Shown here piece by piece: positions 1 to 10,063 of a DNA stretch of 64,000 nucleotides. The stretch spans positions 62,001-126,000 of the forward strand of contig JAHQXD010000001.1 of assembly GCA_019449655.1 (NCBI GenBank). Reading direction: 5' to 3'. The stretch comes from Ferrigenium straubiae. GTDB taxonomy: Bacteria; Pseudomonadota; Gammaproteobacteria; Burkholderiales; Gallionellaceae. The position numbers were made by a program, and so were the translations under genes. Under the pieces are notes generated by a model. That model saw only the letters and a program-made list of their open reading frames with translations, made no database searches and was not told the origin of the DNA. The first letter of the stretch is position 1, and each line of letters starts with the position of its first letter.

Positions 1-699
1 TATAACGCCGCTACGGCCAGCTCGGCCATCGCAAGCCCGCCTTGCGGCCTGACTTCCGCATCGCTTAAAGCCGGCAGCGACATCCTGGTGTTGCGCCGCG
101 CGGACACCTCCGACCCGATTGCACAGGGTTCTGCAACGGATGGCATTCACTACATTCAAGTGTCGAATTGCCAATATGAGGTTGGTACGCCATTCATCAT
201 TGCCAACGCTGCAGCCAGTTTCAACCTGAGCCAGCGCAATTGCACCGCAGCCAACAACGCACCTTTTGCCAATGTGCGGCGATTTATCGTGCAGACCTAT
301 TTCGTTTCGCCCAATAACAATGGCTCCGACGGAATTCCTACCCTGAAGCGCAGGGAGCTTGATCCGGCTGGTACGGGCGCATTTGTTACCACGCCCCTGG
401 TTGAGGGTATCGAGTACCTCCAGGTTGAGTATGGTCAGGACACCAATAACGATGGCGTGGCCGACAGCTATGCCCAGACCTGTGCGGATGTTACATGCTG
501 GTCGAATATCGTCTCGGTAAAACTTAACATCATCGCCAGGAATACCGAGACGACGGCGAGTTACACCGATGCCAAAACCTATTCCCTCGGTCTGGCCGGA
601 AGCTACACCCCCGCAGGCGGCGATCGCAATTACAAACGCCATGCCTATACCCAGGTGGTTCGCCTGGTTAACCCGGCGAGCCGGAGAGAATCACCATGA
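1..699 (+). CDS. pilW: PilW-type minor pilin assembly protein, C-terminal part (5' end outside window)
   Basis: The reading frame is open from the first base, so the gene begins upstream; about 232 residues are visible. The visible part has the late-PilW pattern: a 'D-I-L-V-L-R-R-A' strand, two Cys pairs, and a tail with 'SYTDAKTYSLG', 'YKRHAYTQVVRL' and 'NPASRRE', typical of the PilW C-terminus. PilW is a minor pilin that helps prime type IV pilus assembly in the inner membrane and periplasm. Its TGA overlaps the ATG of the next gene (ATGA), so it is translationally coupled to pilX in a pilVWXY1-type operon. The prepilin N-terminus lies outside the window and cannot be checked. Confidence 0.8.
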   Translation, partial: YNAATASSAIASPPCGLTSASLKAGSDILVLRRADTSDPIAQGSATDGIHYIQVSNCQYEVGTPFIIANAAASFNLSQRNCTAANNAPFANVRRFIVQTYFVSPNNNGSDGIPTLKRRELDPAGTGAFVTTPLVEGIEYLQVEYGQDTNNDGVADSYAQTCADVTCWSNIVSVKLNIIARNTETTASYTDAKTYSLGLAGSYTPAGGDRNYKRHAYTQVVRLVNPASRRESP

Positions 700-1181
700 T
701 CAGTAAACAACACGGCAGTACCTTATTGGTGGCGCTCGTCATGCTGGTGCTGCTGACCCTGATTGCGCTTTCCGCAATGAATGCCACCACCACCAGCATT
801 CAGGTGGTCGGTAATGCGCAATTCCGCGAAGAAGCCAACGCTGCTGGGCAACGGGCGATAGAGACCGTTGTCAGCAACAGCAACTTTCAGACGGTTGTAC
901 CATCGCCGCAAAACATCGATATCAACCGGGATGGCACTAATGATTACGCGGTTACGTTCAACCCCGCTCCCAGATGCGTTTCGTATATCCCTGTCGCCAC
1001 CACGGATACCAATGTCCCTGCGATATGTTTCGGCTCGATAGGCGCGGTTTGTTATTGGACAGTCTGGGATATCACCGCGGTGGTGACCGACCTGCATGGT
1101 TCCGGTGCAACAGCCACCATCCATCAGGGTATCAGAACGATCGCCGGCCTGAATACTGCTTTGGCTCAATGTGGCGTTTGA
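696..1181 (+). CDS. pilX: PilX-type minor pilin assembly protein
   Basis: 161 residues. A short basic leader is followed by one hydrophobic helix (about residues 8-29, with 'TLLVALVMLVLLTLIALSAM'), as in PilX N-terminal domains; the globular part has three Cys. PilX is a minor pilin acting with PilW and PilY1 at the base and tip of type IV pili. The start is fixed by the ATGA overlap with pilW. A canonical Glu at position 5 after the prepilin cleavage site is not obvious, which is common in this family. A 17-nt gap and a strong GGAGG separate it from pilY1. Confidence 0.78.
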   Translation: MISKQHGSTLLVALVMLVLLTLIALSAMNATTTSIQVVGNAQFREEANAAGQRAIETVVSNSNFQTVVPSPQNIDINRDGTNDYAVTFNPAPRCVSYIPVATTDTNVPAICFGSIGAVCYWTVWDITAVVTDLHGSGATATIHQGIRTIAGLNTALAQCGV

Positions 1182-1198
1182 TTTGATTGGAGGCTGTC

Positions 1199-4100
1199 AT
1201 GAATAAATTCAATAAAATCCTGTTCGCCGTTGCCCTGCTGGGCATGATACTTCCTGCGGCCACCAGCCGGGCGGAAGACATCGATATTTACGCCAGGCCA
1301 GAGTCCACTTCGGGTGCGGCCAATCCCAATATTCTGATCGTCATCGACAACAGCGCGAACTGGGCGGATAACGCTCAGCATTTTCCCGGCATGTATCAGG
1401 GCGAGGCGGAACTGGATGCCATACGCACTATTACCTCTGAGCTGAACGACAAGGTGAACATCGGACTGATGATGCTGACCTCTAATGTGGACGGTGGATA
1501 TGTCCGCTTCAAAGTACGTCAGATGAGTCAGACCAACAAGTCTGCCTTCGCCGAACTGATCGGTTACCCATCCGGTTGTACGGATGGCGCAAACAGCCTG
1601 AACGGCACACCGAACTGCATCTTCAAAAATTTCAATACGCCTAGAGAAAAAACGAACAATGCCAACTACAGTGCGGCCATGTTCGAAGTCTTCAAGTATT
1701 TCGGCGGTTATACCAGTCCGCAATATGCTACCGCCGACCCGGCAGTGGCGGGTGCACCGGTCGATACCACCCATTTTGGCCCCCAACGCCATGCAGGCCC
1801 CAACTCCTCTGCAGATCTGTATGCGTTTACCCCTGCGGGGGATACGACGCAGACACTGTATAACCCTCCCATCACCAGCGAGGGAAGCTGCGCCAAAAAT
1901 TATGTCATCTTCATCGGCAACGGCTTCCCGGCGCAGGACGCCGCCGCCACCCTGTTGAGCGGGGTGGGCGGCGATACCACGCAACTGCCGCTGAACAACC
2001 TTGCCGTTACCACCACGACTTCCACCGCGACCACCGAGCGGGGTGTCACGGCGTGCGGTACCTACACCGGCGCAGATGCCGCCGCAAGCACGGCAGCTTG
2101 CAGCGCAGACGATGCACATCTGGCCACCCTGTTCCCCGGCTACAGCAATTTTTCCTGCACCCTGAACGAAACTTGCCCCGGTGGTTCACCTGCCACTTCA
2201 GACTTGGGCGGACAGGCGTGCTTTGCCACCAGCACCGCGTGCCTCAATAGCCTGCCTGGAAGCTACACGGGTTACGACAGCTACTCCTGCGTGGTCTCGG
2301 CGACCAGCTGCACGATAGCGGAGGCGACCACCGCGGCCAACCGGACTGTCGTGTCGGAAACCAGCTGCATCGGCGACAATCTGTCCAATGCAACCTCCTG
2401 CACCAACTATGGCGATAGCCACTACCCGTCCTATAGCGGTTTCAGTTGCACCTCGGTCGATAACTGTGGAAGCGCCGGTAAAAAATGGAGAATCACCGCA
2501 ACCACCTATAATCGTCCCGGCCTGATGTACCAGCGGAGAGGCACTGTCAGTGGCGCCGTTACGACTTACGGCCACAAGATATGGAGCACCGACACGACGA
2601 CCGTCACCGCGGCTACGCCCACCGGCACCTTTTCGCTGCCGACCAGCCGCGCCCGCTACGCGGACGAATGGGCGCGCTTCCTGAACCGGACCGATGTGAG
2701 TTCCGCGCCGGGTCAGCAGAATGTGACCACCTTCGCGATCGATGTTTACAAGGATCAGCAGAATGAAAACCAGACCGCGCTGCTGATGAGCATGGCCAGG
2801 GCAGGCGGCGGCAAATACTTCTCGGCAACCAATGCCAACGCGATCAAGACCGCATTGCGCAAGATTGTCTCGGAAATCCAGGCGGTCAACAGCGTTTTTG
2901 CCTCTTCCAGCCTGCCGGTCAGCGTCAACACGCAGGGCACTTACCTGAACCAGGTGTTCATGGGTATGTTCCGGCCGGAGGGCACGGCTACGCCGCGCTG
3001 GGCGGGCAACCTGAAACAATACGAGTTCAAGATATTCAATGGGGTGCTGCGCCTGGCCGACAAGAGCGGCAACGAGGCGATCAGCTCTACCACCGGCTTC
3101 GTTACCCCCTGTGCCGCAAGTTTCTGGAGTACCGACTCCGGCGCCTACTGGGACTATCCTGGCTCGCAGGCGATCGGCGATTGCACGGCTATCACCTCGG
3201 CCTTTCCGACCGCGGGCTCGAGTTCTATTTTCTCGGATCTGCCGGACGGTGAGGTGGTGGAAAAGGGCGGGGCGGCCCAACACCTGCGCGGGGTCAAGTC
3301 GAGCAGCGGCACCCTGACTTCCAGTTCGCAAAACTACAACGTCTGCGGCGCAGGTCAGACACCGGAAACGGCGCAATGCCGCAAACTGCTGACCTGCGAT
3401 GGCTCCAGTGCGACCAGTTGCTCTGCCCTGACCAGCTTCGATGTGTCCAATGCGGCCATCACCGCAGCTAATCTGAACATACCGGTTGCTGCCGAACGCG
3501 ATAACCTGGTCAATTGGATCAGGGGCAAGGATGTCGATAATGAGAACGGCAATCTCGATGCGAGCCTGAATCCGATTACCAATGAAATGCGTCCCTCCGC
3601 GCATGGCGGGGTGGTGCATTCCCAACCGGCGGTGGTGGACTACGGCGGAAGCACCGGGGTGGTCGCGTTCTACGGCGCCGACGACGGCGCCTTCCATGCC
3701 GTCAGGGGTAACCAGCTCGACACGGACGGCACCGAATTGTGGGGGTTTATCGCCCCTGAAACATACAGCCGCTTTCATCGCCTCAGGGATAACGGGATCA
3801 CCACGTCGCTGATCAGTTTTCCGGCCGATCCCGTCTCGGCACGCCCGGCCGGCACGGCTCGCAAGGATTATTTCTTCGATGGCTCGATCGGGATTTATCA
3901 ACAATCCGGTTCAGTGTGGCTGTACACCGGCATGCGCCGCGGCGGCCGCGCTATCTATGCTTTCGATGTCAGCACGCCGATGGCTCCCACGCTCAAATGG
4001 CGCAAAGGCTGCTTTACCAATGACACGGCAAATGACACCAGTTGCTCAACCGGCTGGTCCGGCATCGGGCAGACCTGGTCCAAGCCGACGATTGCTTATC

Positions 4101-5197
4101 TCGATGGGTACAATTTCCCTGCAGGCTATGCCGTCACAGCGCTTCAAAACAAACCAAAGCCGGTGCTGATTTTTGGCGGCGGTTACGACTCATGCGAAGA
4201 CAACGACAGCGCGACGCCTTGTGCCGGTGCGCGCAAGGGCGCCCAGGTCTGGTTCGTGGATGCGGATACCGGCGTCATCATCCACACCTTTCCGGTCAGC
4301 GCCAGCGTTCCCGGGGATCTTTCGCTGCTGAACAATAACAGCGGCTTTGTGACCCATGTCTATGTCTCGGACATCAATGGCGACATCTACCGCATCAACG
4401 TCGGCACTTTCAATGGAACGACGCTCACCGCAAGCAGCAGCGATGCTTCGTTCGTCGCGGCGGGATGGAGCAGCAATGCCAATTACGCAGCCATCGAGAT
4501 CGCGCAACTGAGCGAGACCAATCACGCCCGCAAGTTCATCAATGGGCCGAACGTGGTTCCTTACACTGGATACAACGCCGTGCTGATCGGTTCCGGGGAT
4601 CGCGAGCACCCCTTGGTCAGCAGCTATGCCTGCAACAATTTTGAGGCGGATAAGGCTTTCCCCGTTGCCGGCACCTTCGTGACCAACCAGGTCTACATGA
4701 TCAAGGATCGCCCGAACGCCTATCCGGCGAGTCCAATCACGCCGGTTCAGCTGACCGATGTAACTATCGTCACGACGCCGCCAATCAATGAGGCTGGCAT
4801 CAGCACCTACGGCTGGCGATTTAACCTGGGTTCCTGCGAACAGTCGGTTAACAAGCCGTTGACCGTTGCCGGCGTTACTTTTTTCGGAACCAATACCCCT
4901 ACACCGACAGCCGGGTCTTCCTGTTTTGCAAACTTGGGTATCGCCAAGGGCTATGCCATCGATTTCACCACCGGCAACCCGGCGTCCGGAAGTACGCGCT
5001 CCGCATATTTTCTTGGCGGCGGCATGCCGCCCTCTCCGGTAGCCGGTGTGGTGGATGTCGATGGTACCAAGCTGCCATTCATCATCGGCGGGGTGGATAC
5101 CACGGAAGCCAATTCATCCGCGCTACAGGGCAGCAAGGTGGAAATAAACCCGACGGGCCAACGTTACCGGGTATTTTGGTATATCCAGAGCGATTAA
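1199..5197 (+). CDS. pilY1: PilY1-type type IV pilus tip protein with vWA-like N-domain, Cys-rich insert and C-terminal beta-propeller
   Basis: 1332 residues from ATG 1199, chosen because GGAGG lies 5 nt upstream and a signal peptide (residues 1 to about 26, ending S-R-A) follows; an in-frame TTG 12 nt earlier is less likely. Near residue 50 'IVIDNSANW' resembles a vWA MIDAS start but is degenerate (D-N-S-A-N). Residues 286-423 hold 12 cysteines in a threefold motif of about Y-x2-(F/Y)-S-C-x5/6-C. From about residue 800 'GADDGAFHAV' and about residue 1058 'DINGDIYRIN' match PilY1/PilC propeller blades and the Asp-rich calcium loop. PilY1 is an outer-surface adhesin and regulator of pilus retraction. 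No pilE gene follows; 304 nt of noncoding DNA comes next. Confidence 0.88.
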   Translation: MNKFNKILFAVALLGMILPAATSRAEDIDIYARPESTSGAANPNILIVIDNSANWADNAQHFPGMYQGEAELDAIRTITSELNDKVNIGLMMLTSNVDGGYVRFKVRQMSQTNKSAFAELIGYPSGCTDGANSLNGTPNCIFKNFNTPREKTNNANYSAAMFEVFKYFGGYTSPQYATADPAVAGAPVDTTHFGPQRHAGPNSSADLYAFTPAGDTTQTLYNPPITSEGSCAKNYVIFIGNGFPAQDAAATLLSGVGGDTTQLPLNNLAVTTTTSTATTERGVTACGTYTGADAAASTAACSADDAHLATLFPGYSNFSCTLNETCPGGSPATSDLGGQACFATSTACLNSLPGSYTGYDSYSCVVSATSCTIAEATTAANRTVVSETSCIGDNLSNATSCTNYGDSHYPSYSGFSCTSVDNCGSAGKKWRITATTYNRPGLMYQRRGTVSGAVTTYGHKIWSTDTTTVTAATPTGTFSLPTSRARYADEWARFLNRTDVSSAPGQQNVTTFAIDVYKDQQNENQTALLMSMARAGGGKYFSATNANAIKTALRKIVSEIQAVNSVFASSSLPVSVNTQGTYLNQVFMGMFRPEGTATPRWAGNLKQYEFKIFNGVLRLADKSGNEAISSTTGFVTPCAASFWSTDSGAYWDYPGSQAIGDCTAITSAFPTAGSSSIFSDLPDGEVVEKGGAAQHLRGVKSSSGTLTSSSQNYNVCGAGQTPETAQCRKLLTCDGSSATSCSALTSFDVSNAAITAANLNIPVAAERDNLVNWIRGKDVDNENGNLDASLNPITNEMRPSAHGGVVHSQPAVVDYGGSTGVVAFYGADDGAFHAVRGNQLDTDGTELWGFIAPETYSRFHRLRDNGITTSLISFPADPVSARPAGTARKDYFFDGSIGIYQQSGSVWLYTGMRRGGRAIYAFDVSTPMAPTLKWRKGCFTNDTANDTSCSTGWSGIGQTWSKPTIAYLDGYNFPAGYAVTALQNKPKPVLIFGGGYDSCEDNDSATPCAGARKGAQVWFVDADTGVIIHTFPVSASVPGDLSLLNNNSGFVTHVYVSDINGDIYRINVGTFNGTTLTASSSDASFVAAGWSSNANYAAIEIAQLSETNHARKFINGPNVVPYTGYNAVLIGSGDREHPLVSSYACNNFEADKAFPVAGTFVTNQVYMIKDRPNAYPASPITPVQLTDVTIVTTPPINEAGISTYGWRFNLGSCEQSVNKPLTVAGVTFFGTNTPTPTAGSSCFANLGIAKGYAIDFTTGNPASGSTRSAYFLGGGMPPSPVAGVVDVDGTKLPFIIGGVDTTEANSSALQGSKVEINPTGQRYRVFWYIQSD

Positions 5198-5501
5198 TCC
5201 GGTTGGTGAACTCCGATTTGTCCGCCATTTTTGCCGAAGCGGCTGCCCGCACTTTCATGCAGGCTGATTTCCGTCCGGGCTGGAAGAGTGGTTTTGCGGT
5301 GAAACCCAGGGTGGATACAGTGTTGTTTTACCCCTCCCACGGTTAAAGTCAATAATTCCTCAAACAGTCATCTGGCACACGAAACATTCAGATACTCCGT
5401 GCCGGCTGGCATTGATCCAGCATCCTATTCAATAATTGCGCGATGGTGTAACCTAAACGCCCGATTCCGATGACATTTGATGAAGTTGTTGCCCAGACAG
5501 G
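5198..5501. other. Noncoding stretch between pilY1 and lapB
   Basis: 304 nt without a convincing gene. There is no clear rho-independent terminator after pilY1 and no promoter I would defend, although the promoter of the secretion operon should lie here. Only short out-of-frame reading frames cross it. Confidence 0.5.
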
Positions 5502-7709
5502 ATGAGTGATAAGAATAAAGTTCCACCGGGTAGCGATGTTCCGGGCAATACCGGGACTAACCTGGGGCTAAGGGAGGATCTGCTGCTGCATGACCCGTTG
5601 CTGGACAGCCTGCTGGATGTCGCACGCATCCATGGCCGGCCCAGTACGCGCGCGGCACTTTCCGCGGGGCTGCCTCTCCAGAACGGACGCCTGACGCCTT
5701 CCTTGGTTGCGCGCGCGGCGAATCGCGCGGGGCTCAACTGCAAAATCGTCCGCCGCGAACTGTTCAAGATAGACGCCGTCCAGTTGCCGGCCATCCTCCT
5801 GCTGAAAGGGGATGAGTCCTGCGTGTTGCTGGGATGGGACGAACAGAACGGGCGGGCGCAGGTGCTGTTCCCGGAATCCGGGCAGACGGCGTTCGACCTG
5901 CCGTATGAGGAACTGGCGGCGCGCTACCTGGGCATCGCCATCTTCCTTCAGCCGCGCGTCAAATTCGATAGCCGCACCCCCGAGGTCGCGAAGCTCGCCA
6001 AGCGCCACTGGTTCTGGGGAGTCATGCTGGAGCAGTGGCAGGTGTACCGCGATGTGCTGACCGCCGCCTTTCTGATCAACGTCTTCGCGCTGGCGATTCC
6101 ACTCTTCTCCATGAACGTTTATGACCGCGTGGTACCGAACCATGCGGTGGACACCCTGTGGGTGCTGGCCGTGGGCATCCTGGCGCTGCTGGGGCTGGAC
6201 CTGCTGCTGCGGATGATGCGCGGACATTTCGTCGACCTGGCCTCGGCGCGCATCGATATCCAGCTTTCCTCGGTGCTGATGGAGCGCGTGCTGGGGCTCA
6301 AGATGGCAGCCAAGCCTGCGTCGGTCGGCGCGTTCGCCGCCACGATGAAATCCTTTGAAACGGTGCGCGACTTCATCGCGTCGGCAACGGTTTCGACCCT
6401 GATCGACATTCCCTTTGCGCTGCTGTTCTACCTGGTCATCGCGTGGATAGCCTGGCCGCTGGTGTTCATTCCGATCCTGGGTTTTGTTGTCGTGTTCGTC
6501 TACATCTACGCCATCCAGCAGAAGATGCACGAGCTTTCCGAGACTACCTATCGCGCTGCTTCGCTGCGCAATGCCACGCTGGTCGAGAGCCTCACCGCGA
6601 TGGAGACGATCAAGGGTCTCGGCGCGGAAAGCCATGTGCAGGCCTCCTGGGAGAAGACGGCGGCATTCCTTGCAAAAACCAGCAACCAGTTGCGCATGCT
6701 CTCGCTGTCGGCGACGAACAGCGTGCAGACCGTCCAGCAACTGACGGGCGTCGCCGTGCTGATTGCCGGCGTTTACCTCATCAACGCCGGCTACCTGAGC
6801 ATGGGCGGCCTGATCGCCTGCACCATGCTGACCGGGCGCGCGATGGCCCCGCTGGGACAGCTCGCCAGTCTGCTGATCCAGTACCAGGGCGCGAAGACCG
6901 CGCTCGAATCGCTGAACAAGCTGATGGAAAAACCCATCGAGCGCCCGCCCGAATCGACCTTCGTGCACCGCCCCGAGATACGCGGCAGCATCGAGTTCCG
7001 CAACGTCACCTTCGCATATCCCAACGCCGACCCGATCCTGAAAAATGTTTCGTTCAAGATCAATCCCGGCGAATCCGTCGTAGTGCTCGGGCGGGTGGGC
7101 TCCGGCAAATCCACCTTGCAGAAACTGGTCCTCGGGCTGTATGAGCCGCAGGAAGGTTCGGTGCTGGTCGATGGCATCGATCTGCGCCAGCTTGATCCCG
7201 CCGACCTGCGGCGCAATGTCGGCTGTGTGAGCCAGGATGCGGTGCTCTTCTACGGCACCCTGCGCGAGAACATCGCCTATGGGGCGCCCTATGCGGACGA
7301 CTCTGCCATCATCGCGGCCGCGGAACTGGCGGGGTTGAGGGATTTCGTCAACAAGCATCCGCGCGGCTTCGACATGCATATCGGCGAGCGCGGCGAATCG
7401 CTGTCCGGCGGGCAGCGCCAGTGCGTCGCCATCGCGCGCGCCTTCCTGATGGAACCGCCCATCCTGCTGCTGGACGAGCCGACCAGCGCCATGGACTACA
7501 CCACGGAAAGCGAATTCAAGACCCGCCTGGGGCGTTTTGCCAAGCGTTTCAGTCCCGGGAAAACACTGCTCATCGCTACGCACCGCTCCAGCCTGATCGA
7601 CCTGGCGGAGCGCATCATCGTGATCGACGAGGGCTGCGTCGTGGCCGACGGACCCAAGGCCGAAGTGCTCGATGCCTTGAAGTCAGGGCAGGTGGGGAGA
7701 GCGTCATGA
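5502..7709 (+). CDS. lapB: Type I secretion ABC transporter (permease/ATPase), LapB type
   Basis: 735 residues. Order: C39 peptidase-like domain (about residues 30-150) in which the catalytic Cys region reads 'ARIHGRPST', so it is probably an inactive substrate-docking domain; six-helix ABC membrane domain (about 170-455); ATPase domain with Walker A 'GRVGSGKST' near residue 530, signature 'LSGGQ' near 632, Walker B 'ILLLDEP' near 657 and H-loop 'ATHRS'. LapB-type exporters drive secretion of large adhesins from cytoplasm to surface with a fusion protein and a TolC-like channel. The last codons overlap lapC (ATGA). Its place directly before lapC and a retention-module adhesin supports the assignment over a bacteriocin exporter. 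Confidence 0.9.
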   Translation: MSDKNKVPPGSDVPGNTGTNLGLREDLLLHDPLLDSLLDVARIHGRPSTRAALSAGLPLQNGRLTPSLVARAANRAGLNCKIVRRELFKIDAVQLPAILLLKGDESCVLLGWDEQNGRAQVLFPESGQTAFDLPYEELAARYLGIAIFLQPRVKFDSRTPEVAKLAKRHWFWGVMLEQWQVYRDVLTAAFLINVFALAIPLFSMNVYDRVVPNHAVDTLWVLAVGILALLGLDLLLRMMRGHFVDLASARIDIQLSSVLMERVLGLKMAAKPASVGAFAATMKSFETVRDFIASATVSTLIDIPFALLFYLVIAWIAWPLVFIPILGFVVVFVYIYAIQQKMHELSETTYRAASLRNATLVESLTAMETIKGLGAESHVQASWEKTAAFLAKTSNQLRMLSLSATNSVQTVQQLTGVAVLIAGVYLINAGYLSMGGLIACTMLTGRAMAPLGQLASLLIQYQGAKTALESLNKLMEKPIERPPESTFVHRPEIRGSIEFRNVTFAYPNADPILKNVSFKINPGESVVVLGRVGSGKSTLQKLVLGLYEPQEGSVLVDGIDLRQLDPADLRRNVGCVSQDAVLFYGTLRENIAYGAPYADDSAIIAAAELAGLRDFVNKHPRGFDMHIGERGESLSGGQRQCVAIARAFLMEPPILLLDEPTSAMDYTTESEFKTRLGRFAKRFSPGKTLLIATHRSSLIDLAERIIVIDEGCVVADGPKAEVLDALKSGQVGRAS

Positions 7710-9400
7710 CGACCAGCCGGAACACCGATACGGCGAAACCGGAAGCCGGGCAGGAGGCCAGGGCCGAAGAGATGAGTGCGAACAGCGAACCGGTCATGCA
7801 GGCTCAAGCGGAAGGTGCAGTTAAGCCAGAGGCCGATGTTCCGGTGCCGAAAGAAAAGCGGCTGCTCTGGGATGTGGCCGCGCAACGCCTCGCCAGGCTG
7901 CGCTGCTGGTGGAGCGCGGCTACCCGGCGCATCGGGACGCAGCTCTCCCGGCTGAACCCCACCGCGCAGCGTGTCGTCGAGTCACTCCCCTGGCTGAATG
8001 CGACTGCCGAGCGCATCAAGAAGCGGCTCGAAGAGCCGCGGCGGCAACTCCAGCCGCTATTCGATTGGCTGATCAACCGGGGCGGCGAAAAATTTGACGA
8101 CTCGAAGCTCCAGGATTTTGTCGCCGAGGCCGATTATGCCATCCTGAGGCAGGAACCCATCCGCGCCCGGGCGCTGTTGCGGGCGCTGCTCTGGATCACC
8201 GGCATCTTCCTGGTGTGGGCGAGCTTTGCTCATGTCGATGAGGTCACGCGCGGCGAAGGCAAGGTGATTCCCTACAGTCAGATACAGGTGCTGCAAAGCC
8301 TGGATGGCGGTATCGTCTCGGAGTTGCTGGTGCGCGAGGGAAATGTGGTGCAAAAGGATCAGGAGTTGATCCGCATCGACCAGACCCGCTTCCTTTCCTC
8401 GGTGAAGGAGAGCCGCGCCCAGTATCTTTCTATGCTGGCCAAGGCGGCAAGGCTGCGGGCACTCGCCGAGGGAAGTCCGTTCGTCCCGCCCGAAGAAGCC
8501 GTCAAGGAAGACCCCACTACCGCGGAAGAGGAGCGCCGTCTCTACGAAGCAAGGAAATCGGAACTGGATGCCACGGTGTCGATTGCCAGGCAGCAACTGG
8601 CGCAACGCCAGCAGGAGTTGGTGGAGCTCAGGGCCAAACAGGTGCAGGCGTCCAACGCCTATGACCTGACGGCCAAGGAGCTGGCGGCGACCAAACCGTT
8701 GTTGGCCAGCGGCGCCGTTTCGGATGTCGAGATATTGCGCCTCGAGCGCGACGTGTCGCGTTTCCGCGGCGAGCGCGACATGGCTTCTGCGCAGATTGCC
8801 CGTGTGTCAGCGGCGATTGCGGAATCCACGCGCAAGGTGCAGGAAGTCGAACTGGCGTTCCGCAACGAGGCGCGCAAGGAAATGAACGAAACGCTGGCCA
8901 AGCTCAACAGCCTGAGCGAAGGCAGCGTCGGCCTTTCCGACAAGGTGGCACGCTCCGTGATCCGCTCGCCGGTCAAGGGCACGGTCAAGCGCCTCATGGT
9001 CAATACCGTTGGCGGGGTTGTCCAGCCGGGCAAGGATGTGATCGAGATCGTCCCGCTGGAGGACAATCTGCTGCTGGAAGCGCGGGTGCAGCCCAAGGAT
9101 ATCGCATTCCTTCGTCCGGGGCTCAAGGCCACGGTCAAGTTCTCCGCGTACGACTTCGTCGTTTACGGCGGCCTGGAAGGGACGCTGGAAAATATCGGCG
9201 CGGACACCGTGCTGGACGAGAAGGGCAATGCCTTCTATACCGTGAAAGTCCGCACCAACAAATCCAGCCTCGGGGAAGGCATGCCCATCATGCCGGGCAT
9301 GGTGGCGGAAGTGGACATCCTGACGGGCGAGAAGTCCGTGTTGAGCTACCTTTTGAAACCTGTTTTGCGTGCCAAGAGCCGTGCGCTATCGGAGAGGTAA
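7706..9400 (+). CDS. lapC: HlyD-family membrane fusion protein of type I secretion, LapC type
   Basis: 564 residues from ATG 7706, which overlaps the lapB stop and has GGGGAGA just upstream; the frame is open earlier but that part lies inside lapB. A long cytoplasmic N-terminal region rich in Glu/Ala/Arg (about 150 residues) precedes a single membrane helix near residues 155-175. Then come a lipoyl-like segment ('VLQSLDGGIVSELLVREG'), a long coiled coil (about 250-420) and a C-terminal beta-barrel region ('VIRSPVKGTVKRLMVNTVGG'). It bridges LapB and the outer-membrane channel. The cytoplasmic extension is longer than in many HlyD proteins. Confidence 0.88.
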   Translation: MTTSRNTDTAKPEAGQEARAEEMSANSEPVMQAQAEGAVKPEADVPVPKEKRLLWDVAAQRLARLRCWWSAATRRIGTQLSRLNPTAQRVVESLPWLNATAERIKKRLEEPRRQLQPLFDWLINRGGEKFDDSKLQDFVAEADYAILRQEPIRARALLRALLWITGIFLVWASFAHVDEVTRGEGKVIPYSQIQVLQSLDGGIVSELLVREGNVVQKDQELIRIDQTRFLSSVKESRAQYLSMLAKAARLRALAEGSPFVPPEEAVKEDPTTAEEERRLYEARKSELDATVSIARQQLAQRQQELVELRAKQVQASNAYDLTAKELAATKPLLASGAVSDVEILRLERDVSRFRGERDMASAQIARVSAAIAESTRKVQEVELAFRNEARKEMNETLAKLNSLSEGSVGLSDKVARSVIRSPVKGTVKRLMVNTVGGVVQPGKDVIEIVPLEDNLLLEARVQPKDIAFLRPGLKATVKFSAYDFVVYGGLEGTLENIGADTVLDEKGNAFYTVKVRTNKSSLGEGMPIMPGMVAEVDILTGEKSVLSYLLKPVLRAKSRALSER

Positions 9401-9405
9401 GATCA

Positions 9406-10026
9406 ATGGAACAACCCCGGCATCTTTTCATTGCGCCGGTCGCCAAACTCAGGGCCAACTGGCAGGAAGCATTTCCGGGCGCCTCGCTGCGCGACAGGGT
9501 TCCGGCGGGCTCTGATGCCGATGTTGTGTGGGTGCTGTTGCCGGAAGAGGGCGATGTCGTAAAGTTGCTCACCGAGTGCCGCTCCGCCGTGGGCAAATTG
9601 CCGGTCGTCGCCATTTCCGATGTGCCTGCAGATCAACAGGGGCTGGCCGCCCTGGGTGCCGGCGTGGTGGGGTATTGCAACGGGCATGCCGCCCCGGCGG
9701 TGCTCCGGCTGGTTGCCGATACGGTGCGGAACGGGGGCTTGTGGGTCGGGCAATCGCTGCTGCAGCGGCTGCTGGCGGGGATAGCGCATGCCGCAGCCGC
9801 GAAATTCATCCCGCCCGAGCTTTCCGCCTGGGCGTCCGGCCTGACCGAGCGCGAGATCGAAGTGGCCCGCGCCGCAGCAAGCGGCCTCGGCAACAAGGAG
9901 ATCGCCAGTCAACTCGATATCACGGAACGCACCGTTAAGGCGCGTCTTGGTTCGGTCTTCGACAAGCTGAAGCTGCGCGACCGCATGCATCTCACCCTGC
10001 TGGTCAACGGCATAGTCAAAAGCTGA
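9406..10026 (+). CDS. LuxR-family transcription regulator with degenerate receiver domain
   Basis: 206 residues, 5 nt after lapC with GAGAGG upstream. The C-terminal 65 residues are a clear LuxR/NarL helix-turn-helix ('LTEREIEVARAAASG', 'NKEIASQL', 'ERTVKARL'). The N-terminal about 130 residues look like a receiver fold, but where the phospho-acceptor Asp is expected the strand reads 'DVVWVLLPEEGD', and the acidic cluster after strand 1 is missing. Phosphorylation is therefore unlikely; the domain may be constitutive or sense something else. Its position as last gene of lapBC and directly upstream of the adhesin gene suggests it controls adhesin expression; this is inference. Confidence 0.8.
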   Translation: MEQPRHLFIAPVAKLRANWQEAFPGASLRDRVPAGSDADVVWVLLPEEGDVVKLLTECRSAVGKLPVVAISDVPADQQGLAALGAGVVGYCNGHAAPAVLRLVADTVRNGGLWVGQSLLQRLLAGIAHAAAAKFIPPELSAWASGLTEREIEVARAAASGLGNKEIASQLDITERTVKARLGSVFDKLKLRDRMHLTLLVNGIVKS

Positions 10027-10063
10027 TTTCCCAAGCCGCCATCGCTGTGGGCGCGGTTCGGCG

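Noticed and set aside
5400-5440. Sigma-54 promoter before lapB (TGGCATTGATCCAGC)
   Set aside because: Only the GG and GC dinucleotides fit; the TTGC half is missing.
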